Program-made: the position numbers and the translations under genes
Notes under the pieces: generated by a model
What the model was told of the DNA's origin: nothing
Databases searched by the model: none
What the model saw: only the letters and a program-made list of their open reading frames with translations
Assembly: GCF_025630775.1 (NCBI RefSeq)
Contig: NZ_JAOSZE010000040.1
Span: 40,223-104,222 of the forward strand
Direction of reading: 5' to 3'
DNA: 64,000 nt
From: Actinoplanes sp. KI2
GTDB taxonomy: Bacteria; Actinomycetota; Actinomycetes; Mycobacteriales; Micromonosporaceae
Shown: in pieces, positions 41,253 to 49,900 of the stretch
How the letters are laid out: each line of letters opens with the position of its first letter
Position numbering within the stretch: position 1 is the first letter of the stretch

Positions 41253-42322
41253 TGGGCGCTCGCCTGGAACGCCGCTTCCGGCGGCTGATGTGGGCCTATC
41301 CGCGGCATTACCGGGCCGGTCACGGGCCGGAGATCGTCACGACCATGGTGGATCTGGCGGAGGCGGGGCGCGCCCCCGGTGCCGGGCAGATGCTGCATCT
41401 GGTGCTGTGCGGGCTGCGGCAACGGTTCCGGCTGCCCGCCCGCCGGCCGTTGGCGTGGGTGGCCGCCGTGCTCGCGGCGGTGGTGCTGGGTGGCTTCGGT
41501 GCGGCGGCCGGCACGTGGCTGGGCTGGCGTACCGCCGCACCGCTTCCGTCCACCTCGGAGATGTGGGCGCTCAACACCGCGGTGACCGGCATGTCGGCCC
41601 CCTCGTTCTCGTGGGTGGCGTCGGACACCTCGGCGATGGGCGGACCGAGCATGGCGGTGCGGGCCTCGGGAACCGGCGACTACTCGGCCGAGCGCATCCG
41701 GTCCGCCCTGTCGGCCGCCGGCTGGCACCTCACGTCCTTCCGGCAGGAGGCCACCGATCAGTCCACCCGTATTGAAAGCAGCACAGGCGGGATAACCATC
41801 CCCCCGCAGACGTCCGCCTATTTCCAGGCGACCAAGGGGGCGACGAGGCTCTCGGGCAGCGGCACGGTTACCAACGACGCCGGCGTGGCCGGCCAGGGGG
41901 ACTACCGCATCGACGTCTGGCCGCGGGAGCCGATCCTGGTACGGCCGTTGACCGTCGCCGGAATTGTCGTCGGTGCCGTGCTGGGCTGGCTGCTGGCCGC
42001 GGCGGGGGCATATCGGGTGCGAGGAAGCGGACCAATTCCTCGCCGGCTGGCGACGGTGTTGTCCACGGCGGGCTTCGCGGCCGCGATCATCGCCGCGTAC
42101 CAGCATTACTGCGATGCGTACCAGGTGATGGTCTACGCCCACGGCTCTCCCGAGCCTTACGTCGTCTACGGCCCGAGCGATTTCCCGTTGACCTCCGCCG
42201 GCACCGTCGCGGGCCTGCTCGCCTTCGCCGCCGCCCTCGCCGTGGCACGTCCCCGGCGCGCACCCGCACTCCCGATCCAGGAAGGCCTCAGCGGAAATGC
42301 GGTAGTGCCGGATCAGGGATGA
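41252..42322 (+). CDS. PadR-coupled membrane protein
   Basis: 356 residues. The ATG at 41252 overlaps the padR stop. The N-terminus is cytosolic (MGARLERRFRRLMWAYPRHYRA, the start typical of membrane proteins placed after PadR genes). One helix follows (VAAVLAAVVLGGFGAAAGTWLGW), then an outside domain of about 130 residues. Three more helices come after it (VAGIVVGAVLGWLLAAAGAY, LATVLSTAGFAAAIIAAY and TVAGLLAFAAALAVA). Function is unknown. Such proteins are often sensors or exporter partners under the linked PadR. Confidence 0.8.
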   Translation: MGARLERRFRRLMWAYPRHYRAGHGPEIVTTMVDLAEAGRAPGAGQMLHLVLCGLRQRFRLPARRPLAWVAAVLAAVVLGGFGAAAGTWLGWRTAAPLPSTSEMWALNTAVTGMSAPSFSWVASDTSAMGGPSMAVRASGTGDYSAERIRSALSAAGWHLTSFRQEATDQSTRIESSTGGITIPPQTSAYFQATKGATRLSGSGTVTNDAGVAGQGDYRIDVWPREPILVRPLTVAGIVVGAVLGWLLAAAGAYRVRGSGPIPRRLATVLSTAGFAAAIIAAYQHYCDAYQVMVYAHGSPEPYVVYGPSDFPLTSAGTVAGLLAFAAALAVARPRRAPALPIQEGLSGNAVVPDQG

Positions 42323-42345
42323 TCTCCGGCGAGAAGGACGGCGTT

Positions 42346-42960
42346 CTACTTCCCCTCGGGCACCTGTCCCTTGACCTCGTCGTAGCTGACCTTGGCGGGC
42401 GCCTCAGTCGGCACGTAGATCACCCGGAGCACACCCGTCGGGAACGTCTCGGTCGCCGTCACCTTCAGGTGGTACGGCGTGTCTCCGTCGTCGAACAGCC
42501 GGCGGCCCTTGCGCGCCGCCACCGGATGCACCAACAGGCGCAGCTCGTCGATCAGTCCCGCGGCGAGCAGCTGCTGCACCACGGAGATCGAGCCGGGGAT
42601 GAGGATGCCCTTGCTGCCGGCATCGGCCTTGAGCGCGGCGACGGCCTCGACGAGGTCGCCCCCGATCAGCTCGGAGTTGCGCCACGAGAACTCCAGCGGC
42701 TGGCGCGAGACGACCACCTTGCGCACGTCCCCGAGCTGCTTGGCGAACGACGCGTCGTCGCCACCCGCCGCCTCGCGGCCGGGCCACGCTCCGGCAAAGC
42801 TGTCGTACGTCACCCGGCCGATCAGCAGCACGTCGGCCGTGTCGTAGTCCTCGCCCACGGCGCGGCCCATGTTCTCGTCGAAGTACGGGAAATGCCAGTC
42901 GAGATCGATCTCGGCCACACCGTCGGCCGAGATGAACAGCGTGGAGACGACCTTTGCCAT
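42346..42960 (-). CDS. Dihydrofolate-reductase-like (RibD C-terminal) protein
   Basis: 204 residues. The ATG at 42960 is preceded by AAGGGA. The RibD_C/DHFR-like fold is indicated by MAKVVSTLFISADGVAE, DVLLIGRVTYDSFAGAWPG, VRKVVVSRQ, LKADAGSKGILIPGSISVVQQLL and LRLLVHPVAARKGRRLF. These stand-alone YwjB/YyaP-like proteins bind NAD(P)H, but few have known substrates. It converges with the PadR-linked membrane protein gene. Confidence 0.9.
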   Translation of the reverse strand: MAKVVSTLFISADGVAEIDLDWHFPYFDENMGRAVGEDYDTADVLLIGRVTYDSFAGAWPGREAAGGDDASFAKQLGDVRKVVVSRQPLEFSWRNSELIGGDLVEAVAALKADAGSKGILIPGSISVVQQLLAAGLIDELRLLVHPVAARKGRRLFDDGDTPYHLKVTATETFPTGVLRVIYVPTEAPAKVSYDEVKGQVPEGK

Positions 42961-43067
42961 TGCCGTGATCCCTTCGGTGGTGTCAGCAGGCGCCGGAGAT
43001 CAGGGTAGGCCGGTGGTGACCGCGACCGGGACCGCGATCACCACCGAGCGGCGTGTCTCCCGGAAGG

Positions 43068-43529
43068 TCAGAACGACAGCATCCCGCTGACCAGCGCCTG
43101 CCACGTCATCGGGCCGACGATCCCGTCGACCGCCATCGACGGCACGTCGGCGTGGATCGCGGACTGGAAATCGCGTACGGCAGCATCGGTTTTCGGCCCG
43201 AAGATGCCATCGACCGCAAGTCCCTTCGACGGGTCGCCGGAAAGGTTGCGGAACTGGAACTCCTCCTGCACGCCGCGCACCGCGTCGCCCTGCGCGCCCT
43301 GCTTGACCTCGATGATCAGCGCACCCCAGGTCTTCGGGCCGACGATGCCGTCGACGGTGAGGCCCTTGTCGTGCTGGAAGCTACGGACCGCCGCGTCGGT
43401 CTGCGGCCCGAACTGGCCGTCGACCGTCACCGTCTTGCCGCGCGCCCGCAGCAGATATTGCAGAGTAGGTACCGGATGTTCCTTGGCGCCCTGGCTGATC
43501 TGGGGCCACGGGCTCAATGTGCCTGCCAT
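43068..43529 (-). CDS. Peptidoglycan-binding-like protein with two PG_binding_1 repeats
   Basis: 153 residues with AAGGAGG before the ATG at 43529. Two PG_binding_1 repeats are clear: VDGQFGPQTDAAVRSFQHDKGLTVDGIVGPKTW and VDGIFGPKTDAAVRDFQSAIH..VDGIVGPMTWQAL. No signal peptide or catalytic domain is present, which is odd for a wall-binding protein. It may leave the cell by another route, be released by lysis, or work inside. Confidence 0.85.
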   Translation of the reverse strand: MAGTLSPWPQISQGAKEHPVPTLQYLLRARGKTVTVDGQFGPQTDAAVRSFQHDKGLTVDGIVGPKTWGALIIEVKQGAQGDAVRGVQEEFQFRNLSGDPSKGLAVDGIFGPKTDAAVRDFQSAIHADVPSMAVDGIVGPMTWQALVSGMLSF

Positions 43530-43642
43530 GCGAATCGCCTCCTTCCGCTACGTCTTACCGCCCAGCCCGACCCGGATCACCAATACTGTCCTTGATCTCT
43601 TGGGAGAGAGCGGCGATCTCTGGGGAGAGGGCGGCGTCCACC

Positions 43643-44074
43643 TCAGCCGAACATCGCCGCCACCTGCTCGGCCATCTCGTCGGCGGAGACGTCGCGCAGG
43701 TGCCGGTCGATCGCCCAGCGGTGGCCGGACGGATCGAGGAACTGCGCCGTACGGTCGCCCCAGAACGCGTCGTGCGGCGCCTCGAAGGCCGTGGCCCCCG
43801 CCGCGATCGCCCGGTCCCAGACGGCATCGACATCCGGCACCGGCAGGTGGAACGCGGCCGGCGTGCCGCCCAGCGCGGCCGGCGTGCGCATGCCCCGGTC
43901 GGGCCACTCCCCCGCCAGTGCGAGCACGGTGTCGCCCACGTGCAGCTCCACCGTCAGCGGGCGGCCGTCGGGCAGCGGAACCCGGCCGGTCTCCCGCGCG
44001 CCGAGCACCTCGGCATACCACGCAGCGGCGGCGTCGGGATCGTGCACCACCAGATGAACAGCAATCTGCGTCAT
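43643..44074 (-). CDS. VOC (glyoxalase/bleomycin resistance-like) protein
   Basis: 143 residues from the ATG at 44074. The paired beta-alpha-beta-beta-beta modules are visible: IAVHLVVHDPDAAAAWYAEVLGARE, VELHVGDTVLALAGEW, AAFHLPVPDVDAVWDRAIAAGATAFEAPHDAFWGDRTAQFLDPSGHRWAI. His/Glu residues suit a metal site. It is divergent from the TetR gene with a palindrome between, so it is the likely target of that regulator and may handle a small electrophile or antibiotic. Confidence 0.9.
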   Translation of the reverse strand: MTQIAVHLVVHDPDAAAAWYAEVLGARETGRVPLPDGRPLTVELHVGDTVLALAGEWPDRGMRTPAALGGTPAAFHLPVPDVDAVWDRAIAAGATAFEAPHDAFWGDRTAQFLDPSGHRWAIDRHLRDVSADEMAEQVAAMFG

Positions 44075-44091
44075 GCACCGACCATACACAG

Positions 44092-44114
44092 TGTCTGGTC
44101 ACGGTGTCCAGACA
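44092..44114. promoter_or_regulatory. Operator-like palindrome between VOC and TetR genes
   Basis: TGTCTGG-N9-CCAGACA, perfect 7-bp arms, in the 62-bp gap between the divergent genes. It is placed to cover both promoters. Confidence 0.7.
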
Positions 44115-44136
44115 ATCTATGCGGTACGGTGTCAGC

Positions 44137-44745
44137 GTGGTTGCCCGCCGTGACACGCCCCAGCAGGCCGATTCCGAGCTGCGCGAACGCATCCTCGACG
44201 CGCTGCGCCGGCTGCTGAGCGAACGCCCCTTCGACGCCCTCAGCGTCGCCGACATCATCGCCGCCGCGGGCGTCTCCCGGGCCAGCTTCTACTTCTACTT
44301 CCCCGGCAAACAGGCGGCGCTGGCCGACCTGGTGCGCCGCGCGGTGGGCGCGGGCCACCGGGCCGCCCAGCCGTGGGTGCGGGCCCAGGACGACCCCCGC
44401 GAGGCACTCCGCGCCGGCATCGACGCCGGCGCCGGGCTGTGGCAGGAGAACGCGGCCGTGCTCCGCGCGATCGTGGAAAGCTGGGCCTCCGACCCGCAGC
44501 TGCGCGAACTATGGCTGGCCCAGATGGCGACGTTCACCGAGGCGGCGGTCGCCCGGATCAAGGACGACCCCGAGGTCACCGCCCGGGTCGGCGACCTCGA
44601 CGTGCACGCGCTCGCCGCCTCGCTGACCTGGACCGGCGAGCGCCTGTACTACCTGGCCGCCTGCGGCGTCCCGCCGTTCGACGACCGGGCGGTCCTCGTC
44701 GACACCCTGACCCATCTGTGGGTGTCGGCACTGTACGGGGATTAA
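44137..44745 (+). CDS. TetR family regulator
   Basis: 202 residues if translated from the GTG at 44137, which sits 6 nt after TACGGT (44125-44130), as in leaderless transcripts; an in-frame ATG at 44119 directly abuts the operator and is less likely. The HTH reads LRERILDALRRLLSERPFDALSVADIIAAAGVSRASFYFYFPGKQAALADL. The C-terminal ligand domain includes LWQENAAVLRAIVESWASDPQLRELW and LTWTGERLYYLAACGVPPFDDRAVLVDTLTHLW. It should repress itself and the divergent VOC gene. Confidence 0.9.
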   Translation: MVARRDTPQQADSELRERILDALRRLLSERPFDALSVADIIAAAGVSRASFYFYFPGKQAALADLVRRAVGAGHRAAQPWVRAQDDPREALRAGIDAGAGLWQENAAVLRAIVESWASDPQLRELWLAQMATFTEAAVARIKDDPEVTARVGDLDVHALAASLTWTGERLYYLAACGVPPFDDRAVLVDTLTHLWVSALYGD

Positions 44746-44752
44746 CTGCACG

Positions 44753-44903
44753 ACCAGACGAACGCCCCGGGAACTCGCCGACCTCAAGGCCGCGCACCAG
44801 GACATCGCGAAGTACAAGGCCAACACCGGCACCGACCCAGCCGACGCCGCACCAGCAACCCCCGAGCCAGCGAAGCCGAGCAATGCTCAGAACCTGTGGA
44901 TCG
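44753..44903 (+). pseudogene. Truncated gene tail abutting the insertion sequence
   Basis: One frame reads like coding DNA with high GC3 (RELADLKAAHQDIAKYKANTG then an Ala/Pro/Lys tail, PADAAPATPEPAKPSNAQN) but has no start, and it runs into the left end of the insertion sequence. It is probably a leftover of a gene interrupted or deleted by the element. Confidence 0.35.
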
Positions 44904-44946
44904 GGGACTGTCTCGCTAACGGCTCTGTCTGACTTTCAGTGGTGAC
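44904..44946 (+). repeat. Left inverted repeat of the ISL3 element
   Basis: GGGACTGTC, four unmatched bases, TAACGGCTCTGTCT, then TTTC and GTGGTGAC. It pairs with 46325-46367. Confidence 0.8.
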
Positions 44947-44974
44947 GGAAAGTGATCGGCCTCGTTGTGCCCGC

Positions 44975-46311
44975 ATGATTGATGTCGATGAACTGGTCCG
45001 TATCGTGTTTTCGGGCCTGTCTCCGCTAGTGATCGAACGGGTCGCTGAGCAGGGCGAACTGATCCTGATTCAGGCACGAACACCGCTGGGAATCGTGGCG
45101 TGTCCGGGCTGCGGGGCACCGTCGCAGCGGGTGCATGGCTATCACGAACGGGTCGTCGCCGATGTGCCGGTCGATGCCCGACGGGTCGTGCTGCGGGTCC
45201 GGGTGCGGCGCCTTGTCTGCCCGACCCGTGGCTGCCGGCAGACGTGCCGCGAACAGGTCCCCGGCGTGCTGGAACGCTGTCAACGCCGGACATCACGGCT
45301 GGCCGGCCAGATCGGCGCCGTGGTCAGGGAGTTAGCCGGCCGGGCCGGTGCTCGCCTGTTATCGGCGTTGACAGTGCTGATCTCCCGGCACACCGCTCTG
45401 CGGATCCTGCTCGGACTGCCGCCATCACCGCGGCCGACGCCGCGGGTGCTGGGGGTGGACGACTTCGCGCTGCGCCGCAGCCGGCAGTACGCGACGGTCC
45501 TGATCGATGCCGAGACTCATGAACGTGTCGATGTCCTGCCCGGCCGCCGAGCCGACACTTTGGAAGCCTGGCTGCGTGGGCATCGCGGCGTGAAGATCGT
45601 CTGCCGGGACTCGCCCGCCACCTATGCCGAAGCGATCCGTCGTGCGCTGCCCGACGCGGTCCAGGTCGCTGATCGCTGGCATCTGTGGCACAACCTCGCC
45701 GAAGCCGTCGTCAAAGAGGTTGCAGCGCACAGCGTCTGCTGGGCCAAGGCCGGCCCGCCACCGCGCGACGGGCCCCAGGCCGCGACGACCCGGGAACGGT
45801 GGCAGCAGATCCACGCCCTGCTCGACGAAGGCGTCGGCCTGCTCGAATGCGCGCGCCGGCTGAACCTGTCCCTGAACACGGTCAAGCGTCACCGAACCAG
45901 ACGGCTGGTCCGCGCACCGAAGTACCGGCTCACCCTCGTCGACCCCTACCGCGAGCACCTACGCCGCCGCCGCGAACAGAACCCCGCGATCCCGGTGCTG
46001 CACCTGTTCCACGAGATCAAGACCCGGGCTACACCGGCAGCCTGAACCCGCTCCACAAGTACATCCACCAAGGCCGCGTCGAGGCCGACCGCCTGCCCGC
46101 AGATGACCACCCTGGCCAACCTGGTGACCTCGTTCGCCGCGCTGCTCACACCCTGTGATGACAACGCGGAGCTGCTCACCGACTGGATCACCGGTGTCCG
46201 GGACGAAGACCTGCCCCACCTGAACGCCTTCACCCGACGAAACTGCTGAAACGCCGAATGTATGGACGCGCCAGCTTCGAACTCCTACGCCACCGCATCC
46301 TGCTCGGCTGA
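44975..46311 (+). pseudogene. Broken ISL3 transposase
   Basis: The first frame (44975-46045) holds the zinc-finger-like N-terminus (CPGCGAPSQRVHGYHER), the first catalytic Asp (VLGVDDFALRR), the second (VQVADRWHLWHN) and a helix-turn-helix (LECARRLNLSLNTVKRHR). Then frames change: GYTGSLNPLHKYIHQGRVEADR (from 46028), LANLVTSFAALLTPCDDNAELLTDW (46103-46249) and finally LLKRRMYGRASFELLRHRILLG ending at 46311. The stretch between HLNAFTR and LLKRRMYG that should hold the third catalytic residue is missing. It is therefore inactive by both frameshift and deletion. Confidence 0.85.
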
Positions 46312-46324
46312 ACACTCACCGACA

Positions 46325-46367
46325 GTCACCACCGAAAATGAGACAGAGCCGTTAAATTGACAGACCC
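46325..46367 (-). repeat. Right inverted repeat of the ISL3 element
   Basis: Carries GTCACCAC, GAAAA, AGACAGAGCCGTTA and GACAGACCC, mirroring the left end. Confidence 0.8.
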
Positions 46368-46420
46368 TCCAGCGACGGCGAACCCCATTCGTCACATAGA
46401 GTAGCTGCCCCAGCACAATG

Positions 46421-46933
46421 TCAGACTAGCGAGTCATCGATTCTGGTCGCCCAGATCGGTTCGAACACAGACTGCCAATTGGGCAAGTTTCCTGCGATTG
46501 TTGCCTCGTCGTCCTCTACATAGTCGGGCAGCTGTTCGGCAAGACCAACAACGTCTCCGACATAAAATGCCGCCGACGTCGCGACGAGTCGCATCCTTGC
46601 AACCGGGAGAAAGGCCATCTTGAGCACGAAAATCCCGTCGAGGTATTGCGGTTCAGAGCCAACGATATTCCAAGCGGTCTTGTCGATGTACTGCTCATCT
46701 GCTGACCATGTGAATTCTCGCACACCGCGCGCAGCAAGCACCGCCGTATTGCCTTCCATCAAATTCATCGCAGTGCGAAGCTCAAACAACAGTCCAACCG
46801 TGGACGAAAGTGCATCCAGGCGTGCGCTCAGAAGTTGGGCTTCGTGAAGGACATCTTCCTGCCGCAACGGATCCACGTCCACGGGCGCTGCACGCACCTT
46901 GCTCGATTTCTTGAGAACATCCTCTATTTGCAT
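46421..46933 (-). CDS. Putative immunity protein of the RHS toxin
   Basis: 170 residues from the ATG at 46933, which overlaps the RHS gene end by 10 bp, directly downstream of the toxin tip. The protein is acidic, small and without signal peptide or membrane helix, as expected for an immunity protein (VGLLFELRTAMNLMEGNTAVLA, GIFVLKMAFLPVARMRLVATSAAFYVGDVVGLAEQLPDYVEDDEATIAGN). Base composition is clearly more AT-rich than the window average, like the toxin tip. I recognise no family. The immunity role is inferred from position, overlap and composition. Confidence 0.72.
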   Translation of the reverse strand: MQIEDVLKKSSKVRAAPVDVDPLRQEDVLHEAQLLSARLDALSSTVGLLFELRTAMNLMEGNTAVLAARGVREFTWSADEQYIDKTAWNIVGSEPQYLDGIFVLKMAFLPVARMRLVATSAAFYVGDVVGLAEQLPDYVEDDEATIAGNLPNWQSVFEPIWATRIDDSLV

Positions 46934-49900
46934 GATGGCGCCAGCCCAATGTGTCCGTAGGGGTCACTCTTACCCATTGTAGTCCGGCCCGTTGTGGGGT
47001 TCACCGTCTGACCAGACTGGTTCATATACACAACGTACCCGTTCGGGTATCGAGACGTTGGCTCCATAACGCGCATCTGCGTGACCCGGGGATCGACTCC
47101 TTCGGTCCCGCGAGGAATCTGGTAGGTCATCCCCTTGCCGTTATCGGAAATTGTTCCGGTTGCCCCGTCGGGTATTCCCGGAAGCAATTCGCCGTTAGGG
47201 CCGGGAATGACCCAAACGAAACCGCCGTCGTTATGTACGAGGACAGGCGTGTTGCCGGCGAGTACATAGTACGTGTGGATGTCGGCGACAGTCAGGTTGT
47301 ACATCGTGCGGGAGCCCGCGAAGGCGCGGACCGCGCCCACGATCGGGCGAGAGAGAGGGATCGGGGCGGCGAGCCTCTCGTCGGCGCCGAGAGCGGCGGC
47401 GTCGACCCATTTGTGTCGCTGCGGGCTCCAGATGGGGTGGTGCGCCGTGGTGTGCAGCGTTGCAGTCCGGCCATCGGGCGTTTTGATGGTGAGGTCGGTC
47501 AGCTGGGTGTCGGTGTTGACGTGTAGTGCGGTGACTTCGTGGGCGGCGGTCTTTCCGGTTGCGGGGTCGGTGGCGAGGACTTTGTCGCCGATGCGTACCT
47601 GTGAGATTGGCTTGGTGGAGCCGTCGCTCATCAGGACTTTCGTGTCCGCGGAGAAGCTGTTTGTCAGGCAGCCGGGCGAGGAGGTTCCAGCAGCGATATC
47701 AGCCAGCTCGGTTTGGGTGAGGGCGACCGACTCTGCACTCGAGTACGCCTTCGCTGCACCGGCCTCGGCGCCTGCGGCCACCAGGCCTGCGACGCTGGCT
47801 GTCATGATCTCTCTGCCGAGGGTGCATTTGCTGCCGCAGTGGGTGAGATAGTCGAGGCGCTTGGCGTTTGTGTCCCAGAGTTCCTTTGCGTATATGGCTC
47901 TGCAGGCGGTGCCTTTTAGGGCACAGGCAAGGTTCATCGCCCTGAGGAGTTTGCTGGTGTCGTCGAGGCTCCAATCGGGGCCGTACGTGTTGTACAGGGA
48001 GTCCAGTTGCTGGTCGACGTCCACCGCGAACTGGTGGACGTCGGTGACCGCGTCGACGTCGACGTGGATGCCGCCGAGCTCGATCGAGCCGTCCAGGTTA
48101 TTGACTTCATCGAGGTGGCGATGGTGGACAACGCGTGGGTGCTTCGGCTTGGGTGACGGGGCTTTGCCGTTGTCTTGAGGGTCGAGATTGGGAGCGCAGA
48201 TGTCGGCATTGCAGAGCCCGCTGGGATCCGAGTGGGAGATGGGGTTGTCGCCGGCGTAGGCGTAGCCGCCGAGCTGGTTGGCGTCGGTGGTCTCCAGCAC
48301 GGGGTCGACGCTGATGAACCGGCCGAGTGCGGGGTCGTACTTGCGGGCGCCGAGGTCGGTGTAGCCGGTGCTGGTGTCCTGCGCGGCGCCGAGGTAGCCG
48401 TGTGTCATGTCCGGCCAGGCGGTGGCGTTGGCGCTGCCGCGTTGAGTGCCGTAAGGCGTGTATTGGTGGCGGGATGCCTGCTGGGTGGTGGTGTCCAGGG
48501 CCAGCGTGCCGGTGCCGTGCGGATCGTTGAAGAGATAGTCGACGGTGCCGCCGTCCAGGCTGGAGCGCGTCGCGATGGCCTGGCCCGTCCCGCCGTGGCT
48601 GTAGGTGCGGACGGCACCGAGCAGCACGTTAGGGGTGACACTGGTGTTGACCACGATCTGGGTGTCGCCGGCGAAGAGCGTCGTACGGCCAGGATCGCGG
48701 CGGATCAGCTGGTGCCCGTCGGCGTCGTAGAGGTACTTGGTGCTGGTCGGGCTGGCGCCGGTGGTGTCGACCTCGGCGAGGTTGCCCTCGTCATCCCACT
48801 TCAGGCTCTGTCCGGCGCTGGTGGTGGGCGTGCGGGTCTGCAGGTGTCCGTCCGGGTCGTAGCCGAAGGTGGTCGGGGCCGAGCCTCCGCTGGTCGAGGC
48901 GAGCGTGTGTGGCTGGGTCACGCCGGCACAGTTGCTGTCGCAGGCGTTGTGGTAAGTGGTTGTCGCGTCGACGCCTCCGGTGGTCGAGTGGTCGACCACC
49001 TGGGTGCGGTTGCCGACCGCGCTGTATGCGTAGGACTGCCAGTACGAGCCGGCCGAACTCGACACAGTGGCCGCGGTCGGGTCAGTGCCTTGCGCGGGGC
49101 AGTCGCCGACGGCCGACCACGCCTGGGTCAGGCGGTTCAGCCCGTCGTACTGGTAGCACTGGGTGTCGGTGATGGTGCTACCGGTCTCCGACTGCTTGTC
49201 CACGGTCGAGAGCGGGTTGCCGGCGGCGTCGTAGGTGTAGGTGGTGTCGTCCACGAGCGGGCCCGGAGCCTGGGTCCGGGACACCGTCCGCTCGGTCAGG
49301 CGGAGAGTCTGATCGTCGTAGGAGAAGATCTCGGCGGCCTGGTTCGTGGACGCGCCCATGGTGATCTTCGAGGGCTGCCCGAAGTCGGTGTAGACGGTGC
49401 TCGCCGCGTACAGGTCGGTGCCGGAGGCGGTGGTGGCCGCGCCGAGGGTGTCGTGATTGTAGGTAATGGTTTCGCCGATCAGGCCCTGGGTGCGCGGGTC
49501 GGTCTGCGAGGTGAGCAGTTCGTCGTTGGTGCTGTAGGTGTACTTGGTGGTGTAGGTGGTCGGCAGTGGGCTTTCCGCGGCGGGCAGCGTGATCGTCGTG
49601 CCGGACACGTGGTTGAGGGCGGTGTAGCCGGTGGCGGCGACGGTGTAGCCGCCAGTGACCCCGGGCACGTACCGCGTCGAGGAGGTCGGCTGCCCGATCC
49701 GCACCGTGTCGTACGTCCAGGACGCGAACTTGAAGTTGCCGTTCGTCTTGTCGGTTGCCGTCAGCTTTCGGCCGAGCAGGTCGTAGGTGTAGTCGAGCTC
49801 GATGTTGCGGGCATCGGTCGTGGACACCATTTGGTTCGCGTCGTCGTAGCCGACGGTGGTGGTGCCGCTGTCCGGATCGGTCGAGGAGATCTGCCGGTCA

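Larger units (their letters stand above)
44904..46367. mobile_element. Degraded ISL3-family insertion sequence
   Basis: Bounded by long imperfect inverted repeats and filled by one broken ISL3-type transposase. The core repeats TAACGGCTCTGTCT (44917-44930) and AGACAGAGCCGTTA (46341-46354) match perfectly. Outer words (GGGA-CTGTC at 44904 and GACAG-ACCC ending at 46367) and inner words (GTGGTGAC) extend them at equal spacing. No target duplication is visible. With the transposase disrupted, the element cannot move by itself. Confidence 0.85.

Noticed and set aside
42306..42329. GCCGGA...TCCGGC hairpin between the PadR-linked gene and the DHFR-like gene
   Set aside because: Only 6 bp with weak inner pairing, and it lies partly inside the coding end; not convincing as a terminator.
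43555..43641. Short frame VDAALSPEIAALSQEIKDS upstream of the peptidoglycan-binding gene
   Set aside because: A GTG exists but no RBS, and the region overlaps the end of the VOC gene neighbourhood without further support.
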